From positions 1 to 64,000 of the forward strand of contig CALXYO010000008.1 of assembly GCA_944393005.1 (NCBI GenBank): a stretch of DNA of 64,000 nucleotides, read 5' to 3'. A program made the position numbers and the translations under genes. Position 1 is the first letter of the stretch, and the number at the start of each line of letters is the position of its first letter. The notes beneath the pieces were generated by a model. It worked only from the letters and a program-made list of their open reading frames with translations. It was not told the origin of the DNA and did no database searches. The stretch comes from an uncultured Spirochaetales bacterium (lineage in GTDB: Bacteria; Spirochaetota; Spirochaetia; Sphaerochaetales; Sphaerochaetaceae). This document shows positions 35,283-44,551 of the stretch, one piece after another.

Positions 35283-37082
35283 TCACTTTTTTGCCCTGAG
35301 CCCCATCATCAGCAGCGCGATGTCAGATACGCGCAGACCCGAGATACGCTGGGCCTGTCCCACACTGGCAGGACGTATCTGTTTGAGTTTCTCCCTCGAC
35401 TCGGCGGAAAGTCCCTTAAGGGCGTCATAGTCGAAATCGGGAGGTATCATCATGTTTTCCTTGCGGCTGAACATCTGGGCCTCAGCCTCCTGCCTCCTGA
35501 GATATCCTTCGTATTTGACGTCAAGCTCCACCTCACTGCGTATTGAAGGAGCATATGAAAGCACGGCTGGAAGCTTTTGTGAAAGGGAGGATATTGTGAC
35601 TTCAGGCTCCCTGAGAAGCTCAAGTCCGTTCTTTCCCCTCTCCCTGTATTTCTTAAGCGTGCTGCGCAGGCTGCTCATGTCCTCTATCTTCTTCTCAAGC
35701 CTCGCAAGTTTCTCTTCCGATGCGCTGTGCTTCTCATACCCGATTCTGGTAAGACGGAGATCGGCGTTGTCATGGCGCAGAGAAAGGCGGTACTCGGCAC
35801 GGCTTGTGAACATTCTGTAGGGTTCCTTCGTGCCTTTTGTGACCAGATCGTCAATCAGCACACCTATGTAGGCTTCAGTCCGCTTTAGGATGAGAGGCTC
35901 CTCTCCTCTCAGCTTGAGGGAAGCGTTTATGCCCGCAACAAGGCCCTGACAGGCCGCTTCCTCATATCCTGATGTGCCGTTTGTCTGCCCTGCCACGAAG
36001 AGGGATGAAAGGATCTTGGACTCAAGGGAAGGATAAAGATCCATCGGATTGAGATAATCATATTCAACCGCATATGCAGGACGCATGATCTCGCAGTGCC
36101 TGAGGCCGGGCAGAGTGCGGATGAAAGCATGCTGCACATCTTCAGGCAAAGAAGATGAAAGCCCGTTCAGATACATCTCCTCACTGTTCACGCCTTCCGG
36201 TTCGACGAATATCTGGTGACGGTCCCTGTCAGGAAAGCGCATGACCTTATCCTCGATGGAGGGACAGTAACGCGGACCTTTGCCGACAATCCTGCCGCCG
36301 TACAGAGGGGACCGGTGCATGTTTTCCCTTATTATTCTGTGAGTCTCCTCATTGGTCCATGTGACATAGCAGTCAAGACGGGGTCTGTCAACTGTATCGT
36401 AATCGAAGCTGAAAGGAAGGACCTCCTCATCGCCCGGCTGCACCTCAAGTTCATCGAAATCAAGCGATGAGCGGCGCACACGTGCGGGAGTGCCGGTCTT
36501 CAGGCGTCCGACATCGAACCCGAGACGCCTGAGCGAGCTTCCAAGTCCGATGGCGGCACTCTCTCCCAGTCTGCCGCATGACTCCTCATACTCCCCGATG
36601 AATATCCTGCCGTCCATGAATGTTCCCGTTGTGAGCACGACGGCACGGGCGGAAATCTTCCAGCCGCGCTGAGTGACAACACCGATGACAGCTCCGTTTT
36701 CCACAAGCAGGTCTGTCACCGTATCCATGAAAAGCGAAAGGTTGGAGGTATGCTCAAGCAGTTCCTTGGCATTTCTTGAATACGTGAACTTGTCCGCCTG
36801 TGCACGAGGTGCCTGCACTGCAGGCCCCCTTCTCCTGTTGAGTATCCTGTACTGTATCATCGAGGAGTCTATGAGATGGCCCATAACCCCGCCAAGGGCA
36901 TCGATCTCGCGCACGAGATTTCCCTTGGCAAGGCCTCCCACCGCGGGATTGCAGCTGAGACGCCCGATAGCATCAAGACTCTGTGTTACAAGCAGGGTGG
37001 AAAACCCTTCACGGGCAGTTGCGCTGGATGCCTCTATGCCGGCATGTCCCCCTCCTATAACTATTATGTCATAATCTCTCAT
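35283..37082 (-). CDS. mnmG: tRNA uridine-5-carboxymethylaminomethyl modification enzyme MnmG (GidA)
   Basis: The FAD- and NADH-binding partner of MnmE in wobble-uridine modification of tRNA. MRDYDIIVIGGGHAGIEAS gives the dinucleotide fold at the start; RLSCNPAVGGLAKG, GTFMDGRIFIGE, RLKTGTPARV and NGTSGYEEAACQGLVAGINA are family blocks, all in order. The C-terminal domain ends with a helical segment holding ISGLRVSDIALLMM. ATG 37082 matches the family N-terminus; the frame is open another 31 codons upstream inside mnmE, which I exclude. The mnmE stop lies one base before the start. Confidence 0.97.
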   Translation of the reverse strand: MRDYDIIVIGGGHAGIEASSATAREGFSTLLVTQSLDAIGRLSCNPAVGGLAKGNLVREIDALGGVMGHLIDSSMIQYRILNRRRGPAVQAPRAQADKFTYSRNAKELLEHTSNLSLFMDTVTDLLVENGAVIGVVTQRGWKISARAVVLTTGTFMDGRIFIGEYEESCGRLGESAAIGLGSSLRRLGFDVGRLKTGTPARVRRSSLDFDELEVQPGDEEVLPFSFDYDTVDRPRLDCYVTWTNEETHRIIRENMHRSPLYGGRIVGKGPRYCPSIEDKVMRFPDRDRHQIFVEPEGVNSEEMYLNGLSSSLPEDVQHAFIRTLPGLRHCEIMRPAYAVEYDYLNPMDLYPSLESKILSSLFVAGQTNGTSGYEEAACQGLVAGINASLKLRGEEPLILKRTEAYIGVLIDDLVTKGTKEPYRMFTSRAEYRLSLRHDNADLRLTRIGYEKHSASEEKLARLEKKIEDMSSLRSTLKKYRERGKNGLELLREPEVTISSLSQKLPAVLSYAPSIRSEVELDVKYEGYLRRQEAEAQMFSRKENMMIPPDFDYDALKGLSAESREKLKQIRPASVGQAQRISGLRVSDIALLMMGLRAKK

Positions 37083-37083
37083 A

Positions 37084-38406
37084 TCATTTTCCCAGACAGA
37101 ATTTCGAGAACAGTGTGTCCAGCAGGTCTTCTGTCGTGACCTCTCCTGTAATATAGCCGAGACTCTCAAGCGCACTCTGGAAGAACATTGCCATTATGTC
37201 AACGGGAGCATCTTTGGATCTTTCAGCGCTCTCAAGCGCGTCGATGCATGAGAGAAGGTATGAATACTGTCTCTCGCTGTCTATCGACAGTCCTCCCTCT
37301 TCCTGAGGAGAAAGTCCCATAAGACGTTCTTTCACCTCACCTATCAGCTCGCTGACACCTTCCCCCGTCACGGATGAGATGGAAAGATCATCCGCCATCC
37401 TCCTCTTGTCTCTCTTGGAATAGACGACAAGTGTCCTGTCATTGTCAATGTTCTCAGGCAGCAGCGCATCGTCAGGATCGACCAGATAGATTATGAGATC
37501 GGCATCATCCATCAGGGCTTCGCTCCTTCTTATACCCTCGCTTTCAACCATGTCATCAGAAGACCTCAGTCCGGCCGTGTCGAAAAGACGTACGGGAATC
37601 CCGTCAAGGTCAATCCAGGTCTCAATGAAATCACGGGTTGTTCCCGGAACCGGAGATACGATGGCACGGTCTTCCTTGACAAGGAGGTTGAAAAGCGAGC
37701 TTTTGCCGGCGTTTGCCGCACCGGCAAGCACGACCTTCGCCCCTTCCCTGTAAATGCGGCTTGCGCCGTATGTGGAGGACAGCGCCTTCAGTGATGATAT
37801 TATCGATGACACTTCCGCTTCGGGGAACACCCACTCGTCAATGATCTCGTCTTCCGCATAGTCAAGCTGGACCTCAAGAGATGCAAGAATGTCCACAAGC
37901 CGTGTCTTTACCGCAGCGAGGCTGTCCCTCAGCTTTCCTGAAAGCCTGTCCAGAGCTTTTTCCTGACTTATCTCGGACTTGCTGTGAATGATCTCCTCGA
38001 CAGCTTCGGCCTGTGTGAGATCCATGCGTCCGTGCATGAAGGCACGGAAGGTGAATTCCCCCTTCTCCGCCCTTTTGAAACCGAGCTGCTCGAGCCTTGT
38101 GAAGAGGCGTTTCAGCACAACAAGCGAGCCGTGGCATGAAATCTCAACTGCCTCTTCTCCCGTATATCCGCTTCCCTCTCTGTAGACGGCAAGCACTACT
38201 TCATCTATGCGCACGTTCTCATCATCCATGATATAGCCGTGGACAAGAGTCTTGCCGGCGGCCTTATTCAGCCTGGATGGAGATGAAAAGGCATGGGAAA
38301 GCATTTCTATTGTATTCCTGCCCGAAAGTCTTATGACGGCGAGAGCGCTCGGAGCGTATGCTGTCGCCGGAGCATAGATCGGTTCATCAACATTGTAACT
38401 GGTCAT
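37084..38406 (-). CDS. mnmE: tRNA modification GTPase MnmE (TrmE)
   Basis: GTPase that with MnmG forms cmnm5U34 in tRNA. The N-terminal domain binds formyl-tetrahydrofolate (SALAVIRLSG), followed by a helical domain (GEFTFRAFMHGRMDLTQAEAV). The inserted G domain has G1 GAANAGKSS, G2/G3 SPVPGTTRDFIE and DTAGLR, and G4 is atypical, YSKRDK rather than NKxD. The C-terminus ends FCLGK, the conserved zinc-site-like Cys box (usual F-C-I-G-K). The length of 440 aa is slightly short. It is the first gene of the minus-strand run, divergent from the MATE gene. Confidence 0.95.
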   Translation of the reverse strand: MTSYNVDEPIYAPATAYAPSALAVIRLSGRNTIEMLSHAFSSPSRLNKAAGKTLVHGYIMDDENVRIDEVVLAVYREGSGYTGEEAVEISCHGSLVVLKRLFTRLEQLGFKRAEKGEFTFRAFMHGRMDLTQAEAVEEIIHSKSEISQEKALDRLSGKLRDSLAAVKTRLVDILASLEVQLDYAEDEIIDEWVFPEAEVSSIISSLKALSSTYGASRIYREGAKVVLAGAANAGKSSLFNLLVKEDRAIVSPVPGTTRDFIETWIDLDGIPVRLFDTAGLRSSDDMVESEGIRRSEALMDDADLIIYLVDPDDALLPENIDNDRTLVVYSKRDKRRMADDLSISSVTGEGVSELIGEVKERLMGLSPQEEGGLSIDSERQYSYLLSCIDALESAERSKDAPVDIMAMFFQSALESLGYITGEVTTEDLLDTLFSKFCLGK

Positions 38407-38453
38407 TTCAAACTGGAGTATATATTAACAGCCCGTCAGAGACAAGAAAGGTA

Positions 38454-38481
38454 TTGCACACAAAATGAATACGGATAGAAT
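38454..38481 (+). promoter_or_regulatory. Promoter of the MATE gene
   Basis: TTGCAC, 16 bases, TAGAAT lie upstream of the MATE start in the divergent mnmE-MATE gap. Confidence 0.4.
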
Positions 38482-38499
38482 TACATGAAAGGAAAGAAA

Positions 38500-39260
38500 A
38501 TGAGAAAGCACAGTGAATACTATCTTACACAAGAGAGTCCTTTCAGGGCGCTTCTGATCTTCTCATTCCCGATGATGATGGGAAATCTTTTCCAGCAGTT
38601 CTACACGATGGCTGATTCCATAATCGTCGGACGTTTCATAGGAGAGTCGGCACTTGCGGCAGTGGGAGCCAGCGCAGCCCTCACCGCAGTGTTCATCGCA
38701 ATTGCCGTGGGAGGAGGTGCCGGAGCTATGGTCATAACCAGCAATGCTTTCGGCAGAAAGGATTTCACGCTTGTGAAGGAAAGCATTTCGACCAGCCTGA
38801 TAAGCTTCTTCATCCTCTCCGTCGTCCTGGCAGCTGCCGGATATGCATTCTCTGACCGGATAATGGGCCTGCTGAACACGCCCGAGAACATAAAAAGTGA
38901 TGCAGTGCTCTATCTGAGGATATATTTCCTCGGTCTGCCGTTCCTTTTCATGTACAACATCCTCTCCTCTGTCTTCAATTCGCTGGGAAAGTCCAGAATA
39001 CCGCTTTTCCTCCTCATATTCTCATCACTGCTGAACATAGTCCTGGACATCGCTGCCGTCACTGCCCTTGGAATGGGAATAGCAGGGGCTGCATGGGCGA
39101 CTCTCATCTCACAGGCACTATCCGCAATTCTTTCATTCATCATACTCACAAAGACACTTAAGATCATGGACGGAAGAAGGAAAAGGCTTTTCTCTTCATC
39201 AATATTCTCATCGATGACGAAGATAGCACTGCCTTCAATCATCCAGCAGACGACGGTGAA
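38500..39260 (+). pseudogene. MATE-family efflux transporter, 5' part of an interrupted gene
   Basis: This codes for the first 253 residues of a multidrug/toxin extrusion antiporter: PFRALLIFSFPMMMGNLFQQ and the family segment MADSIIVGRFIGESALAAVGAS, then about seven membrane helices, ending in IALPSIIQQTTV. ATG 38500 has AAAGGAAAG upstream; ATG 38485 is in frame but lacks a site. An insertion sequence interrupts the gene after base 39260, and the protein would read on about 35 unrelated residues to 39366. The remainder lies at 40728-41307. Joining the two parts gives an uninterrupted 446-codon frame, typical for MATE proteins. Confidence 0.9.
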
Positions 39261-40608
39261 TGACTCCATCTTCGCTGACGCTAGAAGAAGGAGCTTCCGG
39301 TCTCTTTCCCATCTCTGGGCGTTTCGCAGAATGCTTCCATATCTCATACGAGGTATCGAAGTCTGAAATCCGCTCCTCCGGAGTACACTTGTATTCCGCA
39401 AGCGTGCAGGACATTTCATGCCTTCCTGCAAGTAGCATTGTTTTCGCAGCTTTTCTATCCCTGTCTTCTGTATAACCGCAACTGTAACAGACGAATGTCC
39501 TGTCTGAGAGCGTGATGTCTTCTTTAATTGTCCCACATTCCGGACACATCTTTGTTGAAGGAAAGAACCTGTCTATGATGATGACGTTCGGATTTGACTT
39601 TAGTTTGCTTTTCAGTGTACCTAGTGCGGAGTTCTGCACCTGTTTCCCGAAAAGTCCCTTATGCCATCCTTTTATGTTTTCATCCTGCATTACAATGAGG
39701 CTTCTTCCTTTTGTGATGTCGTGGTATACCTTGTTTGCCTTGTCTCTTCTCTTATTGGCAAGTCTCTCGTATTCCCTCTGAATAAGATGCCTTGTAGCAT
39801 ACCAGCCCCTGGAACCCTTCTTCTGTCTTGCAAGTTTCTTCTGCAAACCCTTAAGGCGTCCCTGTTCTCGGACTGTTATGTCATACTTCTCTCCTTCAGA
39901 GGTAGTTATTGTTGTATTTATCCCGAAATCAAGCCCAAGGTCAGGCTTATGTCCGGTTTCTGTCTTCTTTTCATTCACTGGAACATAGCATGTGAGCATG
40001 AGATATATCCCTGACGGCTTCTTAACAAGCTTTGCATTTGCATATTCAGCACCATATGGAATCTGCTCCATGCCGAAGACTCTTACAGGTCTCTTTATTC
40101 CTGCAATATGGACTGTGTTCCTGTATTTACCATTCTTGTTGCCTTCATCTGTGTAGCATATCCAGTGTGTGTTTCCATACTGGTTGAGCTCTATTGAATC
40201 ATAGGAAGATCTGAATTTAAGTTTTCCGTTCTTCTTTCCTGTCTTATTTCTCTTTGCTGCAAGTGATGACATATCCTGTTTGAGGGAAGAATACACACTC
40301 TGGATGAATTTAGCAGGCAGTGTGAGAAGTCTTTCCACAGTATTGCCATCCTTATCAAGGGAGGTGATGTTCCTTTCTCTGGTGTCAAATGTATTGAAAG
40401 AATCTTTCTCAAGAGAAATGAGATAATTGCAAAGCCAGCGGCACTGGGTGAAATACATCCAAAGACTGTCTCTCTCACTCTTGTTCAGACACTTGAGATC
40501 AAGCTTCATCTCTACGACTAAAGGACGCATGGATGAATGACGGAGGCGGGTGGCTTTACCGTTTTCCCTGATGGTGCTGTTCTTCTCCTTCCTTGCCTTG
40601 TCATCCAT
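39235..40608 (-). CDS. tnpB: TnpB, RNA-guided nuclease-like transposon protein
   Basis: TnpB proteins are RuvC-type nucleases guided by an omega RNA that help keep IS605-type elements in place. The 457-aa frame has an N-terminal helix-turn-helix-like region (LKCLNKSERDSLWMYFTQCR), RuvC-I with Asp in LGLDFGINTT, RuvC-II with Glu in MQDENIKGW, a zinc ribbon of two Cys pairs (CPECG, CYSCG), and RuvC-III with Asp in DRDRKAAKTM, where the usual Asn-Ala-Ala is Lys-Ala-Ala. All three acidic residues are kept. The frame does not stop inside the element: the last seven codons and TGA at 39235 lie in MATE DNA. ATG 40608 is the first start; 40530 is an alternative. Confidence 0.9.
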   Translation of the reverse strand: MDDKARKEKNSTIRENGKATRLRHSSMRPLVVEMKLDLKCLNKSERDSLWMYFTQCRWLCNYLISLEKDSFNTFDTRERNITSLDKDGNTVERLLTLPAKFIQSVYSSLKQDMSSLAAKRNKTGKKNGKLKFRSSYDSIELNQYGNTHWICYTDEGNKNGKYRNTVHIAGIKRPVRVFGMEQIPYGAEYANAKLVKKPSGIYLMLTCYVPVNEKKTETGHKPDLGLDFGINTTITTSEGEKYDITVREQGRLKGLQKKLARQKKGSRGWYATRHLIQREYERLANKRRDKANKVYHDITKGRSLIVMQDENIKGWHKGLFGKQVQNSALGTLKSKLKSNPNVIIIDRFFPSTKMCPECGTIKEDITLSDRTFVCYSCGYTEDRDRKAAKTMLLAGRHEMSCTLAEYKCTPEERISDFDTSYEIWKHSAKRPEMGKRPEAPSSSVSEDGVIHRRLLDD

Positions 40609-40727
40609 GTCTGTATTGTATCAGATTTTTACTTTTTCCTGTACTCATTCCGCTCATTTCTTCAGCAATTCATCTCCATCTTTCACTCTGCTTGGAAGAT
40701 GGAGTCTTCTTGCAGGTGTGGGATAAA
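39261..40727 (-). mobile_element. IS200/IS605-family insertion sequence carrying only tnpB
   Basis: About 1467 bp lie inside the MATE gene. The borders are set by restoring the MATE frame (GTG AAC TTC GGC); because AA occurs at both joints, the true ends may be two bases further left (39259-40725). No terminal inverted repeats or target duplication are seen, as expected for this family. A single gene, tnpB, is carried and no tnpA is visible, so movement would need TnpA in trans. The left-end side (40674-40704) has a perfect 9-bp subterminal hairpin. The right end, beside the tnpB 3' end, is where an omega RNA would be made. Confidence 0.88.
40674..40704. repeat. Subterminal hairpin at the left end of the insertion sequence
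   Basis: CTCCATCTT and AAGATGGAG form a perfect 9-bp stem with a 13-base loop, 23 bases inside the element end. Such imperfect palindromes are the TnpA recognition structures of IS200/IS605 elements. Confidence 0.6.
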
Positions 40728-41307
40728 CTTCGGCATGATGCTTGTACAGAGTGTCGTCAACACATTCGGCAGTGAAGTCCTTGCAGGATACTCAGCTTCA
40801 ATAAGAATCGACAATATAGTCACTGTCCCTCTTTCCGCAGTGGGAAACGCGATGAGCCCTTACACTGCACAGAATTCCGGAGCGGGGAAAAATGAAAGAA
40901 TAGACACCGGCTGGAAGAGTGCCCTTGCAATCATACTGTCATTCGCCATTGCAATCTGCATCATTCTTCAGGCTTTCAACACTGAAATAATCTCCCTGTT
41001 TCTTGGAACAGATGGAAGTGCTGCAGCATACAGGACAGGAGAAGAGTACCTCTCCTATCTGGGATGGTTCTACGGGATTCTCGGTTTTGCCTTTGTCACC
41101 GGAGGTGTGCTGCGCGGTATGGGAAAGATGGCCTCATTCACCGCTGCAAGCATCGCAAACCTGTCGCTGCGTGTGATCGGCGCCATGGTTTTCGCTCCTC
41201 TTTACGGTGTTGAGATTGTCTGGTATGTGGTTCCCTTCGGCTGGATTCTCTATTTCTCGATCTGCTTTGTGTCATACAGGAGACTATCAAAGCCATTGAG
41301 AGGATGA
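40728..41307 (+). pseudogene. MATE-family efflux transporter, 3' part of an interrupted gene
   Basis: This codes for the last 193 residues of the MATE protein, beginning FGMMLVQSVVNTFGSEVLAGYSA and containing the second-half repeat of the fold (AVGNAMSPYTAQNSGAGKNERI). About five membrane helices follow. It continues the frame of 38500-39260 across the insertion. An apparent start at 40537 lies in the insertion sequence and is not a natural start. Sequence on both sides is undamaged, so the insertion is probably recent. Confidence 0.9.
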
Positions 41308-41356
41308 CAGGAGAACATATTTATGATTTTATGAAAATTAACTAAGTAAAGTTGAA

Positions 41357-42034
41357 TTAGAGTTCGTCAATAGTAATCCCGTCAGATATGGACCGTACAG
41401 TCAGGATAATCCGGCCATGTTCACTTCTTTTCACACTGCGCAACGTACATATAAAGCCAAGCTTGCCGTCTGTAGTTGTATCATCACTCTCAAATTGCAC
41501 ATTCATTATCGAGATACCTCTCATCCTCGCTTCCCGGACAAAAGTGCTGAAGGCAAGAGAATCAGGGATCTCAATGTAAGCCTCTATGTCACGAGTACGA
41601 TTGCGGATGAAGTAATCCCAGTGTCCAAGGAATGTAAGAACGACAAAAATTGAAAGCCCGCCAAAAAAGGCGACTTCATATAACCCGATTCCAATAGCCA
41701 GCCCAACACATGCGGATGCCCATAAACCTGCAGCTGTCGTCAATCCTTTGATCTGGTTTCTTCTGGTGACAATAATCGTACCGGCACCAAGAAAGCCTAT
41801 ACCGCTTATGACCTGTGCAGACATTCTCACCGGATCGCCTGTATTGTAAACTTGATAAACATACTGATTTGTCATCATGACAATACATGAGCCCATGCAG
41901 ACGAGAATATATGTTCTCAGGCCTGCAGGACGGTTTTTCAATCCCCTTTCAAAACCAAGGATGCCTCCGAGAAGTAAAGACAGTAATAGTCTTACAACAA
42001 CAGCTGAATCTGTTAAATAACGTATTTCATTCAT
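41357..42034 (-). CDS. MgtC/SapB family membrane protein
   Basis: The 225-aa protein has four to five membrane helices: VVRLLLSLLLGGILGFERG opens with the family's conserved glycine/Glu-Arg block, followed by PAGLRTYILVCMGSCIVM, ISGIGFLGAGTI and GLTTAAGLWASACVGLAIG. A C-terminal ACT-like cytoplasmic domain of about 80 residues ends it. MgtC relatives affect magnesium homeostasis or acid tolerance, often by acting on ATP synthase; the role here is not known. ATG 42034 (MNEIRYLTD) is preferred to the in-frame start at 42061, which would cut into the hairpin upstream. It is convergent with the MATE gene. Confidence 0.88.
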   Translation of the reverse strand: MNEIRYLTDSAVVVRLLLSLLLGGILGFERGLKNRPAGLRTYILVCMGSCIVMMTNQYVYQVYNTGDPVRMSAQVISGIGFLGAGTIIVTRRNQIKGLTTAAGLWASACVGLAIGIGLYEVAFFGGLSIFVVLTFLGHWDYFIRNRTRDIEAYIEIPDSLAFSTFVREARMRGISIMNVQFESDDTTTDGKLGFICTLRSVKRSEHGRIILTVRSISDGITIDEL

Positions 42035-42050
42035 ATTCTCATGCCTGAAC

Positions 42051-42075
42051 GAGGCCTTCAAAAAATGAAGGCCTC
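42051..42075. terminator. Perfect hairpin between the 2H-phosphoesterase and MgtC genes
   Basis: GAGGCCTTC and GAAGGCCTC form a 9-bp stem around a 7-base A-rich loop. It lies 15 bp after the stop of the gene ending at 42091 and just before the MgtC start. There is no clear T-run on the minus strand, so partial termination or mRNA stabilisation is likely. Confidence 0.5.
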
Positions 42076-42090
42076 AAAGAGAAACATTTA

Positions 42091-42777
42091 TCAATTCCTG
42101 GGTATTCTTGTCTTGCTGAAAAAAAGCATACTGTCAAAATATGTCATGCTTGCTGAAGGTACTTTGAATATGAAATGCTCTTCAGAACATTTTTTATCGA
42201 ATCTGCTCTTCTCTTTTTCCAGAAAACCAAACTGTTCTTTATCAGGCATGCTGATACCATAACCGAGACTGATATGGAATCTGTAACGGTCGTGACCCGG
42301 GAAATGCAATCCCATTACGGTGCCTACAGCATCTCTCCAGTCTCTTATCAAAACATCATCTTCATATGTTGCAGGATATAACCCTATGCATATACCGCTT
42401 TCGATCCATAAACATTCAAAACGCATATGAACATCAGGAAAAGCCGGAACACTTTTCCACTTCTCCTCAAATAAATCATCTACAGATACAAGCGGTGTAT
42501 TCAGCGGCAACAATGAAGTCCAGTACGACTTATCTCTTACACGGTCACAAACTCCTTCAATAGCAGTCATGTGAAGACTTATGTCCGGAAGTGGTGAAAA
42601 CACTGTTTTAGGAAGGACTGAAGAAAGAATATCCCTTTCTTGCACTGCACGTCTGAACACTTCACTGTCATGTTCAAGCAGACAAATAATTGTATTGCCT
42701 TTAAACTCCAGCGCATCTCCGCTGTTGCTGAATTTCTTTCCGACACTCTGTCCGAAGCAGATATCATCTTTCCACAT
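42091..42777 (-). CDS. 2H-phosphoesterase-like protein (DUF1868 type)
   Basis: The 228-aa protein has the two His-x-Thr/Ser motifs of the 2H phosphoesterase superfamily: LHMTAIEG near residue 68 and FHISLGYG near residue 167. The opening FGQSVGKKFSNSGDALEFKGNTII and the segment WRDAVGTVMGLHFPGHDRYR fit DUF1868 proteins. Superfamily members act on 2',3'-cyclic nucleotide or RNA ends; the substrate here is unknown. AAGGAGG precedes ATG 42777. It follows the sugar permease genes by 20 bp on the same strand and may be the last gene of that operon. Confidence 0.75.
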   Translation of the reverse strand: MWKDDICFGQSVGKKFSNSGDALEFKGNTIICLLEHDSEVFRRAVQERDILSSVLPKTVFSPLPDISLHMTAIEGVCDRVRDKSYWTSLLPLNTPLVSVDDLFEEKWKSVPAFPDVHMRFECLWIESGICIGLYPATYEDDVLIRDWRDAVGTVMGLHFPGHDRYRFHISLGYGISMPDKEQFGFLEKEKSRFDKKCSEEHFIFKVPSASMTYFDSMLFFSKTRIPRN

Positions 42778-42797
42778 ATTATATGATCCTCCTTGTT

Positions 42798-43637
42798 TTA
42801 TTTAACGGCACTGTCCATAGAGCCTTTTACAAAATACTTCTGCAGACAGATATATATGACGGCCAGCGGCAATACAGAAATAACCGTTGCAGCGGCAGCT
42901 GCAGGCATGTTTGTGCTTCCTTCTGTGAAAAATGCGGAAATCGCAAGTGTAATAGTCTTGAGTTTTGGTTTCTGAAGAACATAAAGCTGAAAACTGTAAT
43001 CATTCCATATAGCAACACCCGTAAGGATGAGAACAGATGAAATCACCGGCCCCATGTTAGGAAGAATAATCCTGGGAAAAATCATGAACTGTGAACATCC
43101 ATCTATAAGTGCCGCTTCATCAAGTTCCTTTGGTATTCCGGAAATAAAATTTGAAAACATGAATACAGACATAGGAAGATTATAAGTAACTGTTATTAGA
43201 ATAATTCCCCAGAATGTATTGATACCTCCCATGGATACCAGTTCTTTATAAATCGGGACAAGGACGGAAAGAGGAGGCACCATCATTACACCTACAAAAC
43301 AGGATAATATGAATTTGTTTATCTTTGTTTTATGTCTTGAAAGCGGATATGCAGCTATTGCACCCAGAAAAAGAATAAGGACTACCGAAAAAACAGTGAC
43401 AATCAGTGTGTTTACAATAGCCAGCCCTATATCTCCCCTGTCCAGAGCATACATATAAGATTCAAAAGACGGTTCTGAAGGAAAAAGCCAGTAGCTCGTC
43501 CTGTCTGCACGTGTTTTAAACGAAAGGGACAGTATTATATAGAACGGCGCAAAGAAGAAACCTGCAATAATAACAGCTATGACAGACTTGAGCCAGTTCC
43601 ATTTTGTTTTCAGTTTACTTTTCTTTTTCTCAGCCAT
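42798..43637 (-). CDS. Carbohydrate ABC transporter permease (MalG type)
   Basis: Inner-membrane subunit of a CUT1-family sugar importer, 279 aa with six membrane helices. The ABC-contact EAA motif reads ELDEAALIDGCSQFMIFPRI. ATG 43637 (MAEKKKSKLK) follows AAGGAGG and is the likely start; it overlaps the partner permease by eight bases. No ATPase gene is present in the cluster, so a shared MsmK/UgpC-like ATPase elsewhere must power it, as is common for this family. Confidence 0.92.
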   Translation of the reverse strand: MAEKKKSKLKTKWNWLKSVIAVIIAGFFFAPFYIILSLSFKTRADRTSYWLFPSEPSFESYMYALDRGDIGLAIVNTLIVTVFSVVLILFLGAIAAYPLSRHKTKINKFILSCFVGVMMVPPLSVLVPIYKELVSMGGINTFWGIILITVTYNLPMSVFMFSNFISGIPKELDEAALIDGCSQFMIFPRIILPNMGPVISSVLILTGVAIWNDYSFQLYVLQKPKLKTITLAISAFFTEGSTNMPAAAAATVISVLPLAVIYICLQKYFVKGSMDSAVK

Positions 43638-44538
43638 TGTACTGCTCCTCCTTTTTCTCAAGATATTTGCGCAGAACGATACTTACCAGAACAATAAACA
43701 CAAAGCTGAACATTCCCACTGCTGCACTGTATCCAGCCTGCTGATTTGCAAAATAAAGATTATTGATCAAAGAAGAGAGAGAATGCGACGCATATCCGGG
43801 ACCTCCATTCGTCATTGCAACCACAAGTCCGAACATTTTCAGTCCGCCTATAATGTTTAAAACCAGACTTGTTGTCATTGCAGGAAGAAGCATAGGCAGT
43901 GTAATATGACGGAAACTCTGCCATGTATTGGCACCATCTATACTTGCTGCTTCGCTGTACATATTTGGAATAGACTCAAGACCAGCGATGAAAATGATCA
44001 TTGTCTTACCACAGTATGCAATGGAATTTATCATCATTATGATAAGAACGGCTCTTGTCCCTTTGCTCATCCAATCAACTTTTGCAACACCGAACAGTCC
44101 GACAATATCGTTAAGTGCACCCCTTTCATAAGTGACGATAAAATACCAGATATATCCTATGATAAGCTGAGCCACCATTGCCGGAAGATAAATAATCGTA
44201 CGGGCAAAACCGCGGAACAGAAATCTGTTGACAAGAAGCATGGCAAAAGCAAGACCGAGGACAGTCTGGACGAGTGTGGATCCGAAGCCGTATATCAGAG
44301 TATTTTTGAATGCTGTCCATACCTGCGGATCTGAAACCATCTTCCTGTAATTGTCAAAACCCACATATGAATATTCCTGAGAATACCCATTCCAGTTCGT
44401 AAATGAAATATTTATACCGGAAATAATCGGCACTACAACGAATACGATAAACAAGGCAAAAGCAGGTAAAGCAAGAAATGTCAATGCACGGGGATCGGAC
44501 TGCATGAAACGCCTTATATCAGTGTTAGAGTTTTTCAT
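43630..44538 (-). CDS. Carbohydrate ABC transporter permease (MalF type)
   Basis: The 302-aa partner permease has six membrane helices and the EAA motif YSEAASIDGANTWQSFRHIT. ATG 44538 (MKNSNTDIRR) has GGAGGTAAA directly upstream; the longer frame to 44586 would run through the upstream terminator hairpin and is rejected. It follows the solute-binding protein after a hairpin and precedes the second permease with an eight-base overlap. Confidence 0.92.
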   Translation of the reverse strand: MKNSNTDIRRFMQSDPRALTFLALPAFALFIVFVVVPIISGINISFTNWNGYSQEYSYVGFDNYRKMVSDPQVWTAFKNTLIYGFGSTLVQTVLGLAFAMLLVNRFLFRGFARTIIYLPAMVAQLIIGYIWYFIVTYERGALNDIVGLFGVAKVDWMSKGTRAVLIIMMINSIAYCGKTMIIFIAGLESIPNMYSEAASIDGANTWQSFRHITLPMLLPAMTTSLVLNIIGGLKMFGLVVAMTNGGPGYASHSLSSLINNLYFANQQAGYSAAVGMFSFVFIVLVSIVLRKYLEKKEEQYNG

Positions 44539-44551
44539 TTTACCTCCTAGC

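Noticed and set aside
40537..40727. Alternative start of the MATE 3' fragment inside the insertion sequence
   Set aside because: These codons are antisense to tnpB and its left end; the natural MATE frame begins at 40728 once the insertion is removed.
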